64,000 bases of DNA from positions 5,580,001 to 5,644,000 of the forward strand of contig NZ_CP080647.1 in NCBI RefSeq assembly GCF_019599145.1, written 5' to 3'. The DNA comes from Streptomyces akebiae. GTDB lineage: Bacteria > Actinomycetota > Actinomycetes > Streptomycetales > Streptomycetaceae. The position numbers and the translations under genes were made by a program. Positions 42,904-51,263 of this stretch are shown here, piece by piece (position 1 is the stretch's first letter; every line of letters starts with the position of its first letter). The notes beneath the pieces are model-generated. The model saw only the letters and a list, made by a program, of their open reading frames with translations. It had not been told where the DNA came from and did no database searches.

Positions 42904-43449
42904 TCAGCCCATGCTCTTCGCGCCGTCCAGGGCCTCCCTGAGGATGTCGGCGTGCCCGGAGTGCTGGGCCGTCTCGCCGATGATGTGCATCAGCACCCGC
43001 CGGGCGGACCAGCTCGCCTCCCCCTCGAACCACGGGGCCTTCGGCAGCGGGTGAGAGACGCTCAGGTCGGGCAGGGCGGCGACCACCTCGGTCGTACGGG
43101 CCGCCGTCCGCTCGTACGCGTCCAGTACGTCCGCCAGCGTCTCGCCGGGCAGCATCCGGAACTCGTCGGCCCGCCGCGCCCAGTCGTCCTCGGTCATCGC
43201 GGTGAAGTCGGGCATCGCCGAGGTGCCGATGCGGATGAACTCCACCCAGTTGTGTTCCATCGCCGTGACGTGCTTGATCAGGCCGCCGAGGCACAGCTCG
43301 CTGACGGTCGTCCGCCGGCCGGCCTGCTCGTCGGTGAGCTCCCGGGTGGTGAGGCGCAGGAAGCCGCGGTGCTTGTCCAACGCCTCCAGCAGGTCGGCGT
43401 GCTCGTCGGTGGGCAGGGTCGGGGCGGGGGAGTTCGCGGTGGTGTTCAT
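42904..43449 (-). CDS. DinB-family protein
   Basis: A 181-residue four-helix protein: DLLEALDKHRGFLRLTTREL, GGLIKHVTAMEHNWVEFIRI (first His ligand) and RRVLMHIIGETAQHSGHADI (second and third His). The fold binds a metal and in actinobacteria often uses mycothiol or bacillithiol. The role is unknown. ATG 43449. An operator-like palindrome lies 21 bases upstream. Confidence 0.85.
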   Translation of the reverse strand: MNTTANSPAPTLPTDEHADLLEALDKHRGFLRLTTRELTDEQAGRRTTVSELCLGGLIKHVTAMEHNWVEFIRIGTSAMPDFTAMTEDDWARRADEFRMLPGETLADVLDAYERTAARTTEVVAALPDLSVSHPLPKAPWFEGEASWSARRVLMHIIGETAQHSGHADILREALDGAKSMG

Positions 43450-43470
43450 GACGCCACGTTAGGACGGGAG

Positions 43471-43489
43471 TAGGTCAGATCCTGACCTA
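43471..43489. promoter_or_regulatory. Operator-like palindrome upstream of dinB-family gene
   Basis: There are perfect 8-base arms TAGGTCAG (43471-43478) and CTGACCTA (43482-43489) with a 3-base spacer. It is placed where a repressor would overlap the promoter. The regulator is unknown. Confidence 0.6.
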
Positions 43490-43504
43490 TTGGACCCTGG
43501 CGGG

Positions 43505-43717
43505 TCAGGCTCGCTTCAGATCCTCGATGAAGAGGGACCAGCTCTCCGCCCGGAACACGAGCTTCGGGCCGAGGGGGTTCTTGGAGTCGCGCACGGGGAT
43601 GTGGGGGGAGGAGGAGAGGGTGACTTCCAGGCAGTTGCCGCCGCCGCCTTCGCTGTAGCTCGACTTGTGCCATATGGCGTTGCCCAGCTCGTGGTCAGAG
43701 ATGTTCCTCATGGGCAT
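43505..43717 (-). CDS. DUF397 protein (partner of XRE regulator)
   Basis: A 70-residue DUF397 protein: AIWHKSSYSEGGGGNCLEVT, then VRDSKNPLGPKLVFRAESWS. Pairs of DUF397 with XRE-DUF5753 proteins resemble BldB/WhiJ-type developmental switches or toxin-antitoxin couples. It overlaps the end of the XRE gene by 23 bases, so translation is coupled. MPMRNIS or MRNIS are both possible starts. Confidence 0.92.
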   Translation of the reverse strand: MPMRNISDHELGNAIWHKSSYSEGGGGNCLEVTLSSSPHIPVRDSKNPLGPKLVFRAESWSLFIEDLKRA

Positions 43718-44540
43718 AATCCTGCGCCAATGCTTCGACCAAGGCCAGGGACTTCTCGGGCGGGAGCGCGGAGGCTGCGAGGAGTTCGAAGGTGAGCTTC
43801 AGCTGGGAAACGAGGCCCGGGTCGTCCTCCAGGCGTCCGACACGGGGCCCCTCGAAGTAGACCAGGGTCGGGGCGTCGTCGAAGTCCATCAGCTTCAGTG
43901 AACCACCCATGGCCGTGTGGGCGCCCGCGCTGAAGGGCAGCACCTGCATGACGATTCGGTTCCTGCGGGCCAGGCGGGCGACGTGGGTGAGGGCTTCCGC
44001 CATCACGGCCCGGCCGCCGGTCTCCCGGCGCAGTCCCGCTTCGTCAAGGACCACCCACAGCATCGGTTTTGTTGGATCGTCGAGCAGGCGGGTGCGGGCA
44101 ATGCGGCCGTCCACCCATTCGTCGATCGTCTCCTCCGGTGCCGTTGGGGCGAAGCCGCGGTTCACAGCTCGTGCGTATGCGGGCGTCTGGATCAGGCCGG
44201 GAATCAGGGTTGGGGCGTACTCCCTGATCGCGGTGGCCTCTGCTTCCGCTTCTGCGGCTGCCGCGAAGTGCTCGGGATAGCGGGACTTGGCCATGGCCAG
44301 GCAGTTGCGCGAGAAGAAGTCGTCCGTGTCGAGCGCGACATCGATCAGGCGGGCGATCTCCGGCTGCATACGCCGTACCGCCGCCTCCAGCTGCCCCACG
44401 AACGATCCGCTCACGAACAGCTGCTGGCCCAGTTCCTCCTGGCTGAGCCCTGCCCGCTCCCTGGCGTGGCGCAACTCCGCTCCCAGCATCGCTCGCGGCG
44501 ACGACGACGGGTCGAGGTCCTTCGGTCCTGGCATGGGCAC
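43695..44540 (-). CDS. XRE-family regulator with DUF5753 (WhiJ-like)
   Basis: A 281-residue protein. The HTH_31 domain (LGAELRHARERAGLSQEELG, QLFVSGSFVGQLEAAVRRMQ) is followed by DUF5753 (AMAKSRYPEHFAAAAEAEAE, IREYAPTLIPGLIQTPAYAR, RIVMQVLPFSAGAHTAMGGS). This family pairs with DUF397 proteins and often controls nearby small genes. It is divergent from two small plus-strand genes. Confidence 0.92.
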   Translation of the reverse strand: MPMPGPKDLDPSSSPRAMLGAELRHARERAGLSQEELGQQLFVSGSFVGQLEAAVRRMQPEIARLIDVALDTDDFFSRNCLAMAKSRYPEHFAAAAEAEAEATAIREYAPTLIPGLIQTPAYARAVNRGFAPTAPEETIDEWVDGRIARTRLLDDPTKPMLWVVLDEAGLRRETGGRAVMAEALTHVARLARRNRIVMQVLPFSAGAHTAMGGSLKLMDFDDAPTLVYFEGPRVGRLEDDPGLVSQLKLTFELLAASALPPEKSLALVEALAQDYAHEEHL

Positions 44541-44641
44541 TACTCCCTGTACAGCAGTCCCCCTGTTGGGGCGTCGTATCTGGCCAGGTTAGGGCGGTGT
44601 CGGACACGCTGTGTGGTGAATCGGCAACCCAGCGTGGAGGA

Positions 44642-44881
44642 ATGGACGACGTGAAGAACAGAGCGGCGAACGGCCGGCGCAGGTCCGCGTTCTCGACCGA
44701 GGACGCCGTGGAGCAGCTCGACCAGGCCCTGCGCGCTGTCGGGATCATCCTGCCCTCCCTGCGTGTCGACCCGATCACCGGCGCGAGTGAACTGCCCTAT
44801 GCCCTGGTCGAGTTGGGACGCTGCAATCTCCAGGTCGCCGCCAAGCTCGCCGCCGTGCTGCGCAAGGCGGCCGAGACGTGA
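44642..44881 (+). CDS. Small conserved hypothetical protein
   Basis: 79 residues from ATG 44642, or 76 from GTG 44651. GGAGG at 44635-44639 fits GTG 44651 better by spacing (about 10 bases). It is helical: STEDAVEQLDQALRAVGIIL, YALVELGRCNLQVAAKLAAV. I do not know its function. Such small proteins often accompany WhiJ-like clusters. Its stop overlaps the next GTG (GTGA). Confidence 0.65.
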   Translation: MDDVKNRAANGRRRSAFSTEDAVEQLDQALRAVGIILPSLRVDPITGASELPYALVELGRCNLQVAAKLAAVLRKAAET

Positions 44882-45090
44882 CCGCCCCGCGGCGGTCGTA
44901 CGCCGTGGACGTGCGCGACGGGCGGCTCGGTGAGGTGATGGGCCGCGAGGGCGGTTACGTGCAGTTGCGGCCGGTCGGGGGTGGGCGGGAGTGGGACTGC
45001 CCGCCGGAGGCGCTGCGCGAGGCCACGCCGGGGGAGGTGCTGCGGGCCCGGGTGCGGCGGGTCAACGCGGAGGGGAGGCTGCCGTGCTGA
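44878..45090 (+). CDS. Small hypothetical protein coupled to the preceding gene
   Basis: 70 residues starting at a GTG that overlaps the previous stop: RRSYAVDVRDGRLGEVMGRE, GGYVQLRPVGGGREWDCPPE, ending RVNAEGRLPC. Short beta-rich pattern, like an SH3-type barrel, but no family recognised. The overlap supports that it is translated. Confidence 0.62.
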   Translation: MTAPRRSYAVDVRDGRLGEVMGREGGYVQLRPVGGGREWDCPPEALREATPGEVLRARVRRVNAEGRLPC

Positions 45091-45117
45091 GCGAGACTCT
45101 CGGGCGCCCGGGGGCGC

Positions 45118-45696
45118 TCACATGTTCCCCAGGGGCTCGATGTCCATCCGGACCGGTTCGCCCCAGATGCGGGTCACGTCGTAGTCGGTGAACTCCTGGA
45201 CCAGGCGGTAGGCGATGGCGGGGCGGGGGCCCCGGCGCTGGGCGGCGAGGTAGAGCTCGGCCTCGCGGCGGTCGCGGCGGGGGGTGCCGCAGAGCTGCCA
45301 GACCTGGCCGTTCCACGCTTCCGGGAGCCAGCGCTGCTGGGGTTCGGGGCGGTCGTCCCGGATGCCGTAGCGGGAGGGGGCCGGGGTGGTGGGGCCGGCG
45401 GGGCGGGGCGGGCCGTAGCTGTCGTTCAGCTCGGTGCGGCGGGCGGCGCGGCGGCGGGTCTCGCAGAGCAGGCAGCGGTCGGGGGCCTCCTCGTCCACCG
45501 GGCCGTTCGGATGCTCGGCGCAGCGGGTGGTGGGGGCGGCCGTCGTGACCGTCTCGTCCAGCAGCTCCAGGGCTCGCTTGATGTCGGCCTTCACCTCGTG
45601 CAGCCGGGCGTCCGGGGTGTCGGCGTTCAGCGCGTCGCCGTGCTCCCCGAGGACGCGCAGGGCACGGCCGAGGGCGGTGAGCTGGGCGTGGTTCAT
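45118..45696 (-). CDS. Conserved hypothetical protein with Cys/His motif
   Basis: 192 residues. The N-terminal helix is HAQLTALGRALRVLGEHGDA; then CAEHPNGPVDEEAPDRCLLC, a possible zinc site; then ELYLAAQRRGPRPAIAYRLV. Pro/Arg-rich middle. The function is unknown. ATG 45696 is followed by good codon bias. It is convergent with the two small plus-strand genes. Confidence 0.68.
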   Translation of the reverse strand: MNHAQLTALGRALRVLGEHGDALNADTPDARLHEVKADIKRALELLDETVTTAAPTTRCAEHPNGPVDEEAPDRCLLCETRRRAARRTELNDSYGPPRPAGPTTPAPSRYGIRDDRPEPQQRWLPEAWNGQVWQLCGTPRRDRREAELYLAAQRRGPRPAIAYRLVQEFTDYDVTRIWGEPVRMDIEPLGNM

Positions 45697-45822
45697 GGTG
45701 GTCTCACCCCGGGGTGGTGTATTCGCGGACCCTCTTCTGACCTATGAAGGGTGCCATGCGGCACCGACAACCCTCCCTCCATGGGCGTCAGGGGCCGCCG
45801 CAGGGTGCCGTCGCGAGGCGTC

Positions 45823-46869
45823 TCACCGTGACATCGCCGCCGCCAGGGCCGCCCGGAGGTGGCCCTCGTTCTCGGTCAGGAGGCGGGTCGCCGTGGGGGC
45901 GTCCACGCCGCTCAGGATGGTGAGGATGGCGTTCTTGACCTGGCCGTTCGAGGCGGTGAGGGCCGTTTCGATCTCGTCGTCCGTCGCGCCGGTGGCGAGG
46001 GCGACGATGCGGTGGGAGCGGGCGCGGAGCTTGTCGTTGGTGGCCCGCACGTCGACCATCAGGTTCCCGTAGGTCTTGCCGAGGCGGATCATGGTGATCG
46101 TCGAGAGCATGTTGAGGACGAGCTTCTGGGCCGTGCCCGCCTTGAGCCGGGTCGAGCCGGTGACCAGCTCGGGTCCGACGACGATCTCGATGCCGTGATC
46201 GGCCGCCGCCGCCAGCGCGCTGGCCGCGTTGCAGGACAGGCCCACCGTCAGCGCGTCGGCCGCCCGCGCGTGCTCCACCGCTCCCACCGCGTACGGCGTG
46301 CGCCCCGAGGCCGAGACGCCCACCACCGTGTCGTCGGGGGTCAGGGTGAGCGCGTCGAGGTCGGTGCGGGCCAGGTCCGCCGAGTCCTCCGCGCCCTCGA
46401 TCGAGGTGACCATGGCCTCACGGCCGCCCGCGATCAGGCCCACGACCCGCGTCGGGGCCGTGTTGAACGTCGGCGGGCACTCGGACGCGTCCAGCACCCC
46501 CAGCCGGCCCGCCGTCCCCGCGCCCGCGTAGATCAGCCGACCGCCCCGGCCCATCCGCTCCGCGATCGCGTCGATCGCCGCCGCGATCAGCGGCAACTGC
46601 GCGGCCACGGCCGTCGGCACCCCCGCGTCCTCGGTGTTCATCAGCTTCGCGATGTCGAGCGTCGGAAGCTGATCGATGTCGGCCAGCTCCGGCCGGAACG
46701 CCTCGGTCGTCAACGACTCCAACTCGGCGCGCACGGCCAGGTGGTTGGCCAGGGCGGCACCCGGGAGGCCGGAGCCGGCCGGGAGGCGGGACCCGCCCGG
46801 GAGGCCGGACCCGCCCGGAAGGCCGGCGGCGTTCGGGAGTGCGGAGGTGTCCGGGGAGGTGGGGGGCAT
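45823..46869 (-). CDS. murQ: N-acetylmuramic acid 6-phosphate etherase
   Basis: A 348-residue SIS-domain lyase that splits MurNAc-6-P to GlcNAc-6-P and D-lactate in wall recycling. Signature: YAGAGTAGRLGVLDASECPP, GGREAMVTSIEGAEDSADLA and GLSCNAASALAAAADHGIEI. The first ~38 residues are a low-complexity LPGGSGLPGGSRLPAGSGLP tract encoded by a tandem repeat at about 46766-46826 and are unlikely to be structural; a shorter start (GTG/ATG near the conserved part) is possible. The product feeds NagA at 26264. Confidence 0.93.
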   Translation of the reverse strand: MPPTSPDTSALPNAAGLPGGSGLPGGSRLPAGSGLPGAALANHLAVRAELESLTTEAFRPELADIDQLPTLDIAKLMNTEDAGVPTAVAAQLPLIAAAIDAIAERMGRGGRLIYAGAGTAGRLGVLDASECPPTFNTAPTRVVGLIAGGREAMVTSIEGAEDSADLARTDLDALTLTPDDTVVGVSASGRTPYAVGAVEHARAADALTVGLSCNAASALAAAADHGIEIVVGPELVTGSTRLKAGTAQKLVLNMLSTITMIRLGKTYGNLMVDVRATNDKLRARSHRIVALATGATDDEIETALTASNGQVKNAILTILSGVDAPTATRLLTENEGHLRAALAAAMSR

Positions 46870-46977
46870 GGCGACTCATTTCGTGCGGGGTGGAGCGACT
46901 GTGCCTTCGAGGGCGGACGCCGTGGTGGTCCGGACGGTCGGGACGGTCGGCCGCGGTCACCGCGACAGCCGTCCCGG

Positions 46978-47913
46978 CTACCGCGAGGGGCCCCCGATCC
47001 GATGCCGATGGGCCAGCGCCTCGTACGAGGCGGACAGCGCCGGCGCGGCCGACTCGTACGTCCGTTGCGCCACTCCGACGAACAGGCAGTCCACGACCAG
47101 CAGTTGGCTCGTCCGGGACGACATCGCCGCCGGTCGCAGCTCGCTCTCCCGTGCCGTGGACGTCGTCAGGACGTGGTCGGCGTACTGGGAGACCGGCCCG
47201 TCCGGGCGGCCGGTGATCGCGACCGTCGTGGCGCCGTGGTCGAAGGCCACCCGCAGCGGTTCGATGACGTCGCCCGTGGAGCCGGAGTGGGTGATCGCCA
47301 CGGCCACGTCCTTCGCGCGGAGCTGCACCGCGTTGGTGACGGCGAGGTGCGGGTCGCTGTGCGCCTGGGCTATCAGCCCTATGCGGAGCAGTTTCTGTGT
47401 GAGGTCCTGGGCGACCAGCCCGGATGCCCCCACCCCGTACACGTCTATGCGCCGGGCACCGGCGAGCGCCGCGACGGCCGCGCCGAGCTGGCCCATGTCG
47501 AGTCCGGCCGCCGTGTCCGCGAGGGTCTGCTGCTCGTCGTAGGCGAGCTTGGCGACCACGTCGGGCAGCGGGTCGTCCACCGCGATGTCGGCCGTGACCG
47601 AGGGCGCGCGGCCCGAGAGCTGGTGGGCGGCGAGGCCCGCGAGGGCGAGGCGCAGGTCGCGGTAGCCGGGGTAGCCGAGGACGCGGGCGGTGCGGACGAC
47701 CGTGGCCTCGCTGGTGCCGGTGAGTTCGGCGAGGCCCGTGACGGTGAGCGCCGCGCAGGCGGCCGGGTCGTTCGCCACCGCCTCCGCGACGCGCTGCATG
47801 GAGCGGGTCATGGAGGGCGCCAGCGTCCGCACCTTCGCCGCGAGGGCGGCGGGGGCGGGCGGCGCGACCGGTGCGGACCCCGGTGAGAAAATTTCCTTCA
47901 CGTCATCGCTCAC
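46978..47913 (-). CDS. murR: MurR/RpiR-family transcriptional regulator
   Basis: 311 residues: an N-terminal HTH_6 (LAELTGTSEATVVRTARVLG, YPGYRDLRLALAGLAAHQLS) and a C-terminal SIS sugar-phosphate sensor (GVGASGLVAQDLTQKLLRIG, VAITHSGSTGDVIEPLRVAF). By family and position it should sense MurNAc-6-P and control murQ. The start is GTG 47913. An inverted repeat with GAAAATTTCC and GATATTTTC arms covers its start. Confidence 0.88.
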   Translation of the reverse strand: MSDDVKEIFSPGSAPVAPPAPAALAAKVRTLAPSMTRSMQRVAEAVANDPAACAALTVTGLAELTGTSEATVVRTARVLGYPGYRDLRLALAGLAAHQLSGRAPSVTADIAVDDPLPDVVAKLAYDEQQTLADTAAGLDMGQLGAAVAALAGARRIDVYGVGASGLVAQDLTQKLLRIGLIAQAHSDPHLAVTNAVQLRAKDVAVAITHSGSTGDVIEPLRVAFDHGATTVAITGRPDGPVSQYADHVLTTSTARESELRPAAMSSRTSQLLVVDCLFVGVAQRTYESAAPALSASYEALAHRHRIGGPSR

Positions 47914-47931
47914 ATATTGAAAGATATTTTC
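47887..47931. promoter_or_regulatory. RpiR/MurR-type inverted operator
   Basis: Arms GAAAATTTCCTTCA (47887-47900) and TGAAAGATATTTTC (47918-47931) match at 12 of 14 positions as inverted copies 17 bases apart. This AT-rich block in a GC-rich background spans the murR start and the space to the divergent gene at 47969. Autoregulation is likely. Confidence 0.7.
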
Positions 47932-47968
47932 TGTCGGGTGTGATGGTCAAGGGCCGCACAATGGATGC

Positions 47969-48388
47969 ATGAGCCCCAGCAGTGACCCCGTGAGCCCCCT
48001 TGAGCAGACGCTGCACGCGGCTCGCGCCCTCGTGCTCGCCGATCTGGTGTCCGGGAAAGTCGCGGAGGCGGACATCGTCTCGATGGTCGAGGAATCCGTC
48101 GCGCAGCGCCGCTGGTGGGTCGAGCAGTGGCCGGACGGCGCGGCGTACGTCGCCGGGCTCGTCGCCCAGGACGTCCAGGACGCCCTGCTCGAACGGTACG
48201 GCCGCTGGCCCCTGTGCCCGGTCTGCGGCGACGGCGACCCGCACGCCCTCGACGTCGAGCCGGAGCTCGGGCCCGATCCGCAGTGGGTGTGCCACAAGGC
48301 GGGGGTGCGGGTCGCGGCGCTGGGGTCGCTGGGCGTCCCGTCCCCCGGTGCCTTCGGGGATGCCCCCGGCGGGGCGGCGTCCTCGTGA
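47969..48388 (+). CDS. Hypothetical protein with zinc-type motif, divergent from murR
   Basis: 139 residues. TLHAARALVLADLVSGKVAE is helical. A CPVCGDGDPHALDVEPELGP ... VCHKAG region could bind zinc. The function is unknown. It is coupled to the DUF4031 gene by a GTGA overlap. It shares the MurR-type operator region. Confidence 0.75.
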   Translation: MSPSSDPVSPLEQTLHAARALVLADLVSGKVAEADIVSMVEESVAQRRWWVEQWPDGAAYVAGLVAQDVQDALLERYGRWPLCPVCGDGDPHALDVEPELGPDPQWVCHKAGVRVAALGSLGVPSPGAFGDAPGGAASS

Positions 48389-48657
48389 CCCTCTACGTCG
48401 ATCCGCCCACCTGGCCGGGGCACGGGCGGATGTGGTCCCACCTGGTGAGCGATGTGTCCTTCGACGAACTGCACGCGTTCGCCAGGAAGTTGGGCATCCC
48501 CGAGCGCGCCTTCGAGCGCGACCACTACGACATCCCGTCCCATCGCTACGCGGAGGTCGTGCGGGCGGGTGCCGTGGAGGTGGGCTCGAAGGAGCTGCTG
48601 CGCAGGCTGACGGGAGCGGGGCTGCGCAGGCCGAAACGCCGGGGGCCCTCGGCCTGA
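48385..48657 (+). CDS. DUF4031 protein
   Basis: 90 residues, MTLYVDPPTWPGHGRMWSHL, ELHAFARKLGIPERAFERDH and YDIPSHRYAEVVRAGAVEVG. It matches the short DUF4031 pattern. The start is GTG 48385, inside the previous gene's stop. The function is unknown. Confidence 0.87.
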   Translation: MTLYVDPPTWPGHGRMWSHLVSDVSFDELHAFARKLGIPERAFERDHYDIPSHRYAEVVRAGAVEVGSKELLRRLTGAGLRRPKRRGPSA

Positions 48658-48692
48658 GGGCCGGAACGGCATCGGCCGCGCCGCCCGTACGG

Positions 48693-48731
48693 GTCAGTGG
48701 GCCAGTGGGGCAGTGGGGGAGTGGGTCAGTC
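48693..48731. repeat. Degenerate octamer repeat (CAGTGGGN)
   Basis: Four to five units of CAGTGGGG/CAGTGGGC in the 132-base space between the DUF4031 gene and the GNAT fusion. Purely intergenic. Confidence 0.7.
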
Positions 48732-48789
48732 GACGAAGACCGCGTCCGGCGTGTTCACCCGGTCCCGGAGCGGTCGGGCCCGGCGTACC

Positions 48790-49917
48790 TCAGGCGCGCA
48801 GCCGGAGTTCGTACGCGAACTGCCCGCCGTGCTCCCCGTGCTCCCCGTCGCCCCAGTCGTCGCTCACCTTCTCGAATCCGGCGCGTGAAAGGACGCTCTG
48901 CGAAGGGGTGTTGAGCTTCTCGACGACCGCGAACAGCGACCGTACGTCCCCCCGCTCCCGGCTCCGCCCCCGCGCCCAGCCGGTCAGCGCGCCCACCGCC
49001 TCGGTCATGTAACCGCGCCCGCGCGCCCCCTCGACCAGGTCGTACCCGATCTCGACACGACCCTCCTCGTCCGGCGCCCCGTGGTAGCCGAGCGCGCCGA
49101 CGGCCAGCCCGTCCTCCTTGCGGACGAGCACGAACATGCCCCACTCCGGGCGGTGCACCCCCGCCTCGTACGCCTGGAACACCAGGCCCGCGCCGATCCG
49201 GGTCCCGTCGACCGGGCCGCCCACGACCCAGTCGAAGCCGCCGGTGCCGCCCTCGGCGAGATCGGCCGCGGCGGCCGGGTGGATGCCCTGGAGGACGAGC
49301 CGCTCGGCGTCGATGTGCAGCGGGTTGCTCCACTTCCATTCCGTGACGGGCGCCCGGCCCGGCAGGTCGCCACGACCGGTGGCCCACAACAACGTCGCCC
49401 AGGGGTCGTCACCGGGCCTGACGTGCGGGAAGAGGCGCGCGAGCACGGACTCGCACAGGCCGAGCCCGGCGGGCGGCACGGCCGCGGACGCCGGAAGCCC
49501 GAGGCCCTCCACGATGTCGTGCGTGTGCAGCAGCACCTCGGCGACGCCCATCGCGGCGAAGCCCTCGCGGTCGGCGGCGCGGAACGGGTACGGGTGGAAG
49601 GCGCGGACCGAGCGGGGGGTGGTGTGGACGGTGGCCGTGAGCAGGGCGCCGGTCGTGCGGATCACCTCCAGCACGTCGGCGTTGTTCTCGCACTCCGCCA
49701 TGTCGATCTCGAACGGTACGTAGCGTGCCGTCGGCCGCCCCGCCAACTGTGCCGCATACGCGATCAGGTCCGACGCGATGTGCTCGGCGGTCTCCCGGCA
49801 GTTCCAGTCCAGCCGCCCGGCCCTGGTGCCCTCCCAGTCCCGGTCGGCCACCGCCCCCAGCACCGCGAGACCGTGTTCGACGGCTTCCCGTACCTGTTCC
49901 CCACCCATTCGTCGCAT
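48790..49917 (-). CDS. MDMPI/DinB-like domain fused to GNAT acetyltransferase
   Basis: 375 residues. The N-terminal part is mycothiol-dependent maleylpyruvate-isomerase-like (NCRETAEHIASDLIAYAAQL, VAEVLLHTHDIVEGLGL with metal His). From about residue 200 it is a RimJ/RimL-type GNAT (EWKWSNPLHIDAERLVLQGI, VEIGYDLVEGARGRGYMTEA, LNTPSQSVLSRAGFEKV). The fusion suggests acetyl transfer to a thiol-conjugated or small substrate; not proven. ATG 49917 or 49908. Confidence 0.84.
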   Translation of the reverse strand: MRRMGGEQVREAVEHGLAVLGAVADRDWEGTRAGRLDWNCRETAEHIASDLIAYAAQLAGRPTARYVPFEIDMAECENNADVLEVIRTTGALLTATVHTTPRSVRAFHPYPFRAADREGFAAMGVAEVLLHTHDIVEGLGLPASAAVPPAGLGLCESVLARLFPHVRPGDDPWATLLWATGRGDLPGRAPVTEWKWSNPLHIDAERLVLQGIHPAAAADLAEGGTGGFDWVVGGPVDGTRIGAGLVFQAYEAGVHRPEWGMFVLVRKEDGLAVGALGYHGAPDEEGRVEIGYDLVEGARGRGYMTEAVGALTGWARGRSRERGDVRSLFAVVEKLNTPSQSVLSRAGFEKVSDDWGDGEHGEHGGQFAYELRLRA

Positions 49918-49937
49918 GGCGGCGAGGATAGGCGTGG

Positions 49938-51212
49938 TCAGGCCTCCGTACGTACCGGATTTACGGTGCCCGCGCCGACGGTGTCACCGTTCCCGGCCAC
50001 CAGGCGGGAGGCCCGCGTACGCCGGTGCAGGCGCAGGGACACGGCGGTCGCGACGATGGCGGCCGCCGTGATGGCGCCGCCCGCCCAGGCCGTGGCGGCG
50101 AAGCCGTGACCCGCGTCGATGACGACGCCGCCGATCCAGGGGCCGCCGGTGTTGCCGAGGTTGAACGCGGCGGTCGTGGTGGCACCGGCGAGGGTCGGGG
50201 CGGCACCGGCCACGTTGAACAGGCGGGCGTTGAGGGCCGGGGCGGTGTAGAAGCAGGACACCCCGAGGAGGAAGGAGAGGAGGACGGCGGCCACGGCGTA
50301 CTGGGCGAGCAGCGCCAGGGCGACCAGCAGCACCGTGGAGGCGGCGATCCCGCTGAGCAGCACCCCGAAGAGGTGCGCGTCCGCGAACCGGCCCCCGACC
50401 GCCGTGCCGATCAGCGCCCCGATCCCGAACAGCGCGAGCACCGTCGGCACCCAGCCCGCGTCCAGGCCCGACACGTCCGTGAGCAGCGGCGCGAGATAGC
50501 TGAACGCGCAGAAGACGCCACCGGCGGCGAGCGCCACGACGCCGATGGACAGCCAGACCTGCCCGTCGCGGTAGATCCGGGCCTCCCGGGCGAGCCGGGG
50601 CCGCTCGGCGGGCAGCGGGATGGCCGGTACGAGCGTGACCACGCCGACCAGCGCGACCGCCGAGGCGACCGCCACCGCCCAGAACGCCGAGCGCCACCCG
50701 AAGTGCTCCCCGAGGAACGCGCCCGCCGGTACGCCCAGCACGTTCGCGATCGACAATCCGCCGATCATGATGGCCAGCGCGCGGGCCCGGGCGTTGACGG
50801 GCACCATGGCCACGGCCACGGCCGCCCCGACCGCCCAGAACCCCGCGCAGGCGAGCGCGCTCACGATCCGGGAGGCGAAGAGGACCGCGTAGTTGGGGGC
50901 GAGAGCGCCGGCGACCTGACCGAGGCCGAAGACGGTGATGAGGGTGACGAGGGTCGTCCGGCGCGGCAGCCGCAGCGTCGCCACGGCCAGCAGGGGCGCC
51001 CCGACCACCATCCCGATCGCGAACGCCGAGATCAGCAGTCCCGCCCGGGGAATGGACACGTCCATGTCCTCGGCGATGGGCGGCAGCAGCCCCGAGAGCA
51101 TGAACTCGCTGGTCCCGAGCGCGAAGACGGCGAGGCCGAGGATGTAGACGGAGAGGGGTATGCGGAAGCGGGCGGCGTGGTCCGGAGCGGCGGCGGGTGA
51201 GGGCATATCCAT
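49938..51212 (-). CDS. MFS drug exporter, Cmx/AraJ type (DHA1)
   Basis: 424 residues, 12 membrane helices, beginning IPLSVYILGLAVFALGTSEF with motif MLSGLLPPIAEDMDVSIPRA. It has GAPLLAVATLRLPRR (loop 2-3 motif A variant) and AMVPVNARARALAIMIGGLS. The pattern is that of chloramphenicol-type exporters, but the substrate is not known. The start ATG 51212 gives MDMPSPAAA. It is downstream of the HD gene on the same strand. Confidence 0.9.
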   Translation of the reverse strand: MDMPSPAAAPDHAARFRIPLSVYILGLAVFALGTSEFMLSGLLPPIAEDMDVSIPRAGLLISAFAIGMVVGAPLLAVATLRLPRRTTLVTLITVFGLGQVAGALAPNYAVLFASRIVSALACAGFWAVGAAVAVAMVPVNARARALAIMIGGLSIANVLGVPAGAFLGEHFGWRSAFWAVAVASAVALVGVVTLVPAIPLPAERPRLAREARIYRDGQVWLSIGVVALAAGGVFCAFSYLAPLLTDVSGLDAGWVPTVLALFGIGALIGTAVGGRFADAHLFGVLLSGIAASTVLLVALALLAQYAVAAVLLSFLLGVSCFYTAPALNARLFNVAGAAPTLAGATTTAAFNLGNTGGPWIGGVVIDAGHGFAATAWAGGAITAAAIVATAVSLRLHRRTRASRLVAGNGDTVGAGTVNPVRTEA

Positions 51213-51263
51213 GGGCAACCGACGGCCACCGGGTCGCATTCCCGGCGCGGAGCCGCCGCCGGT

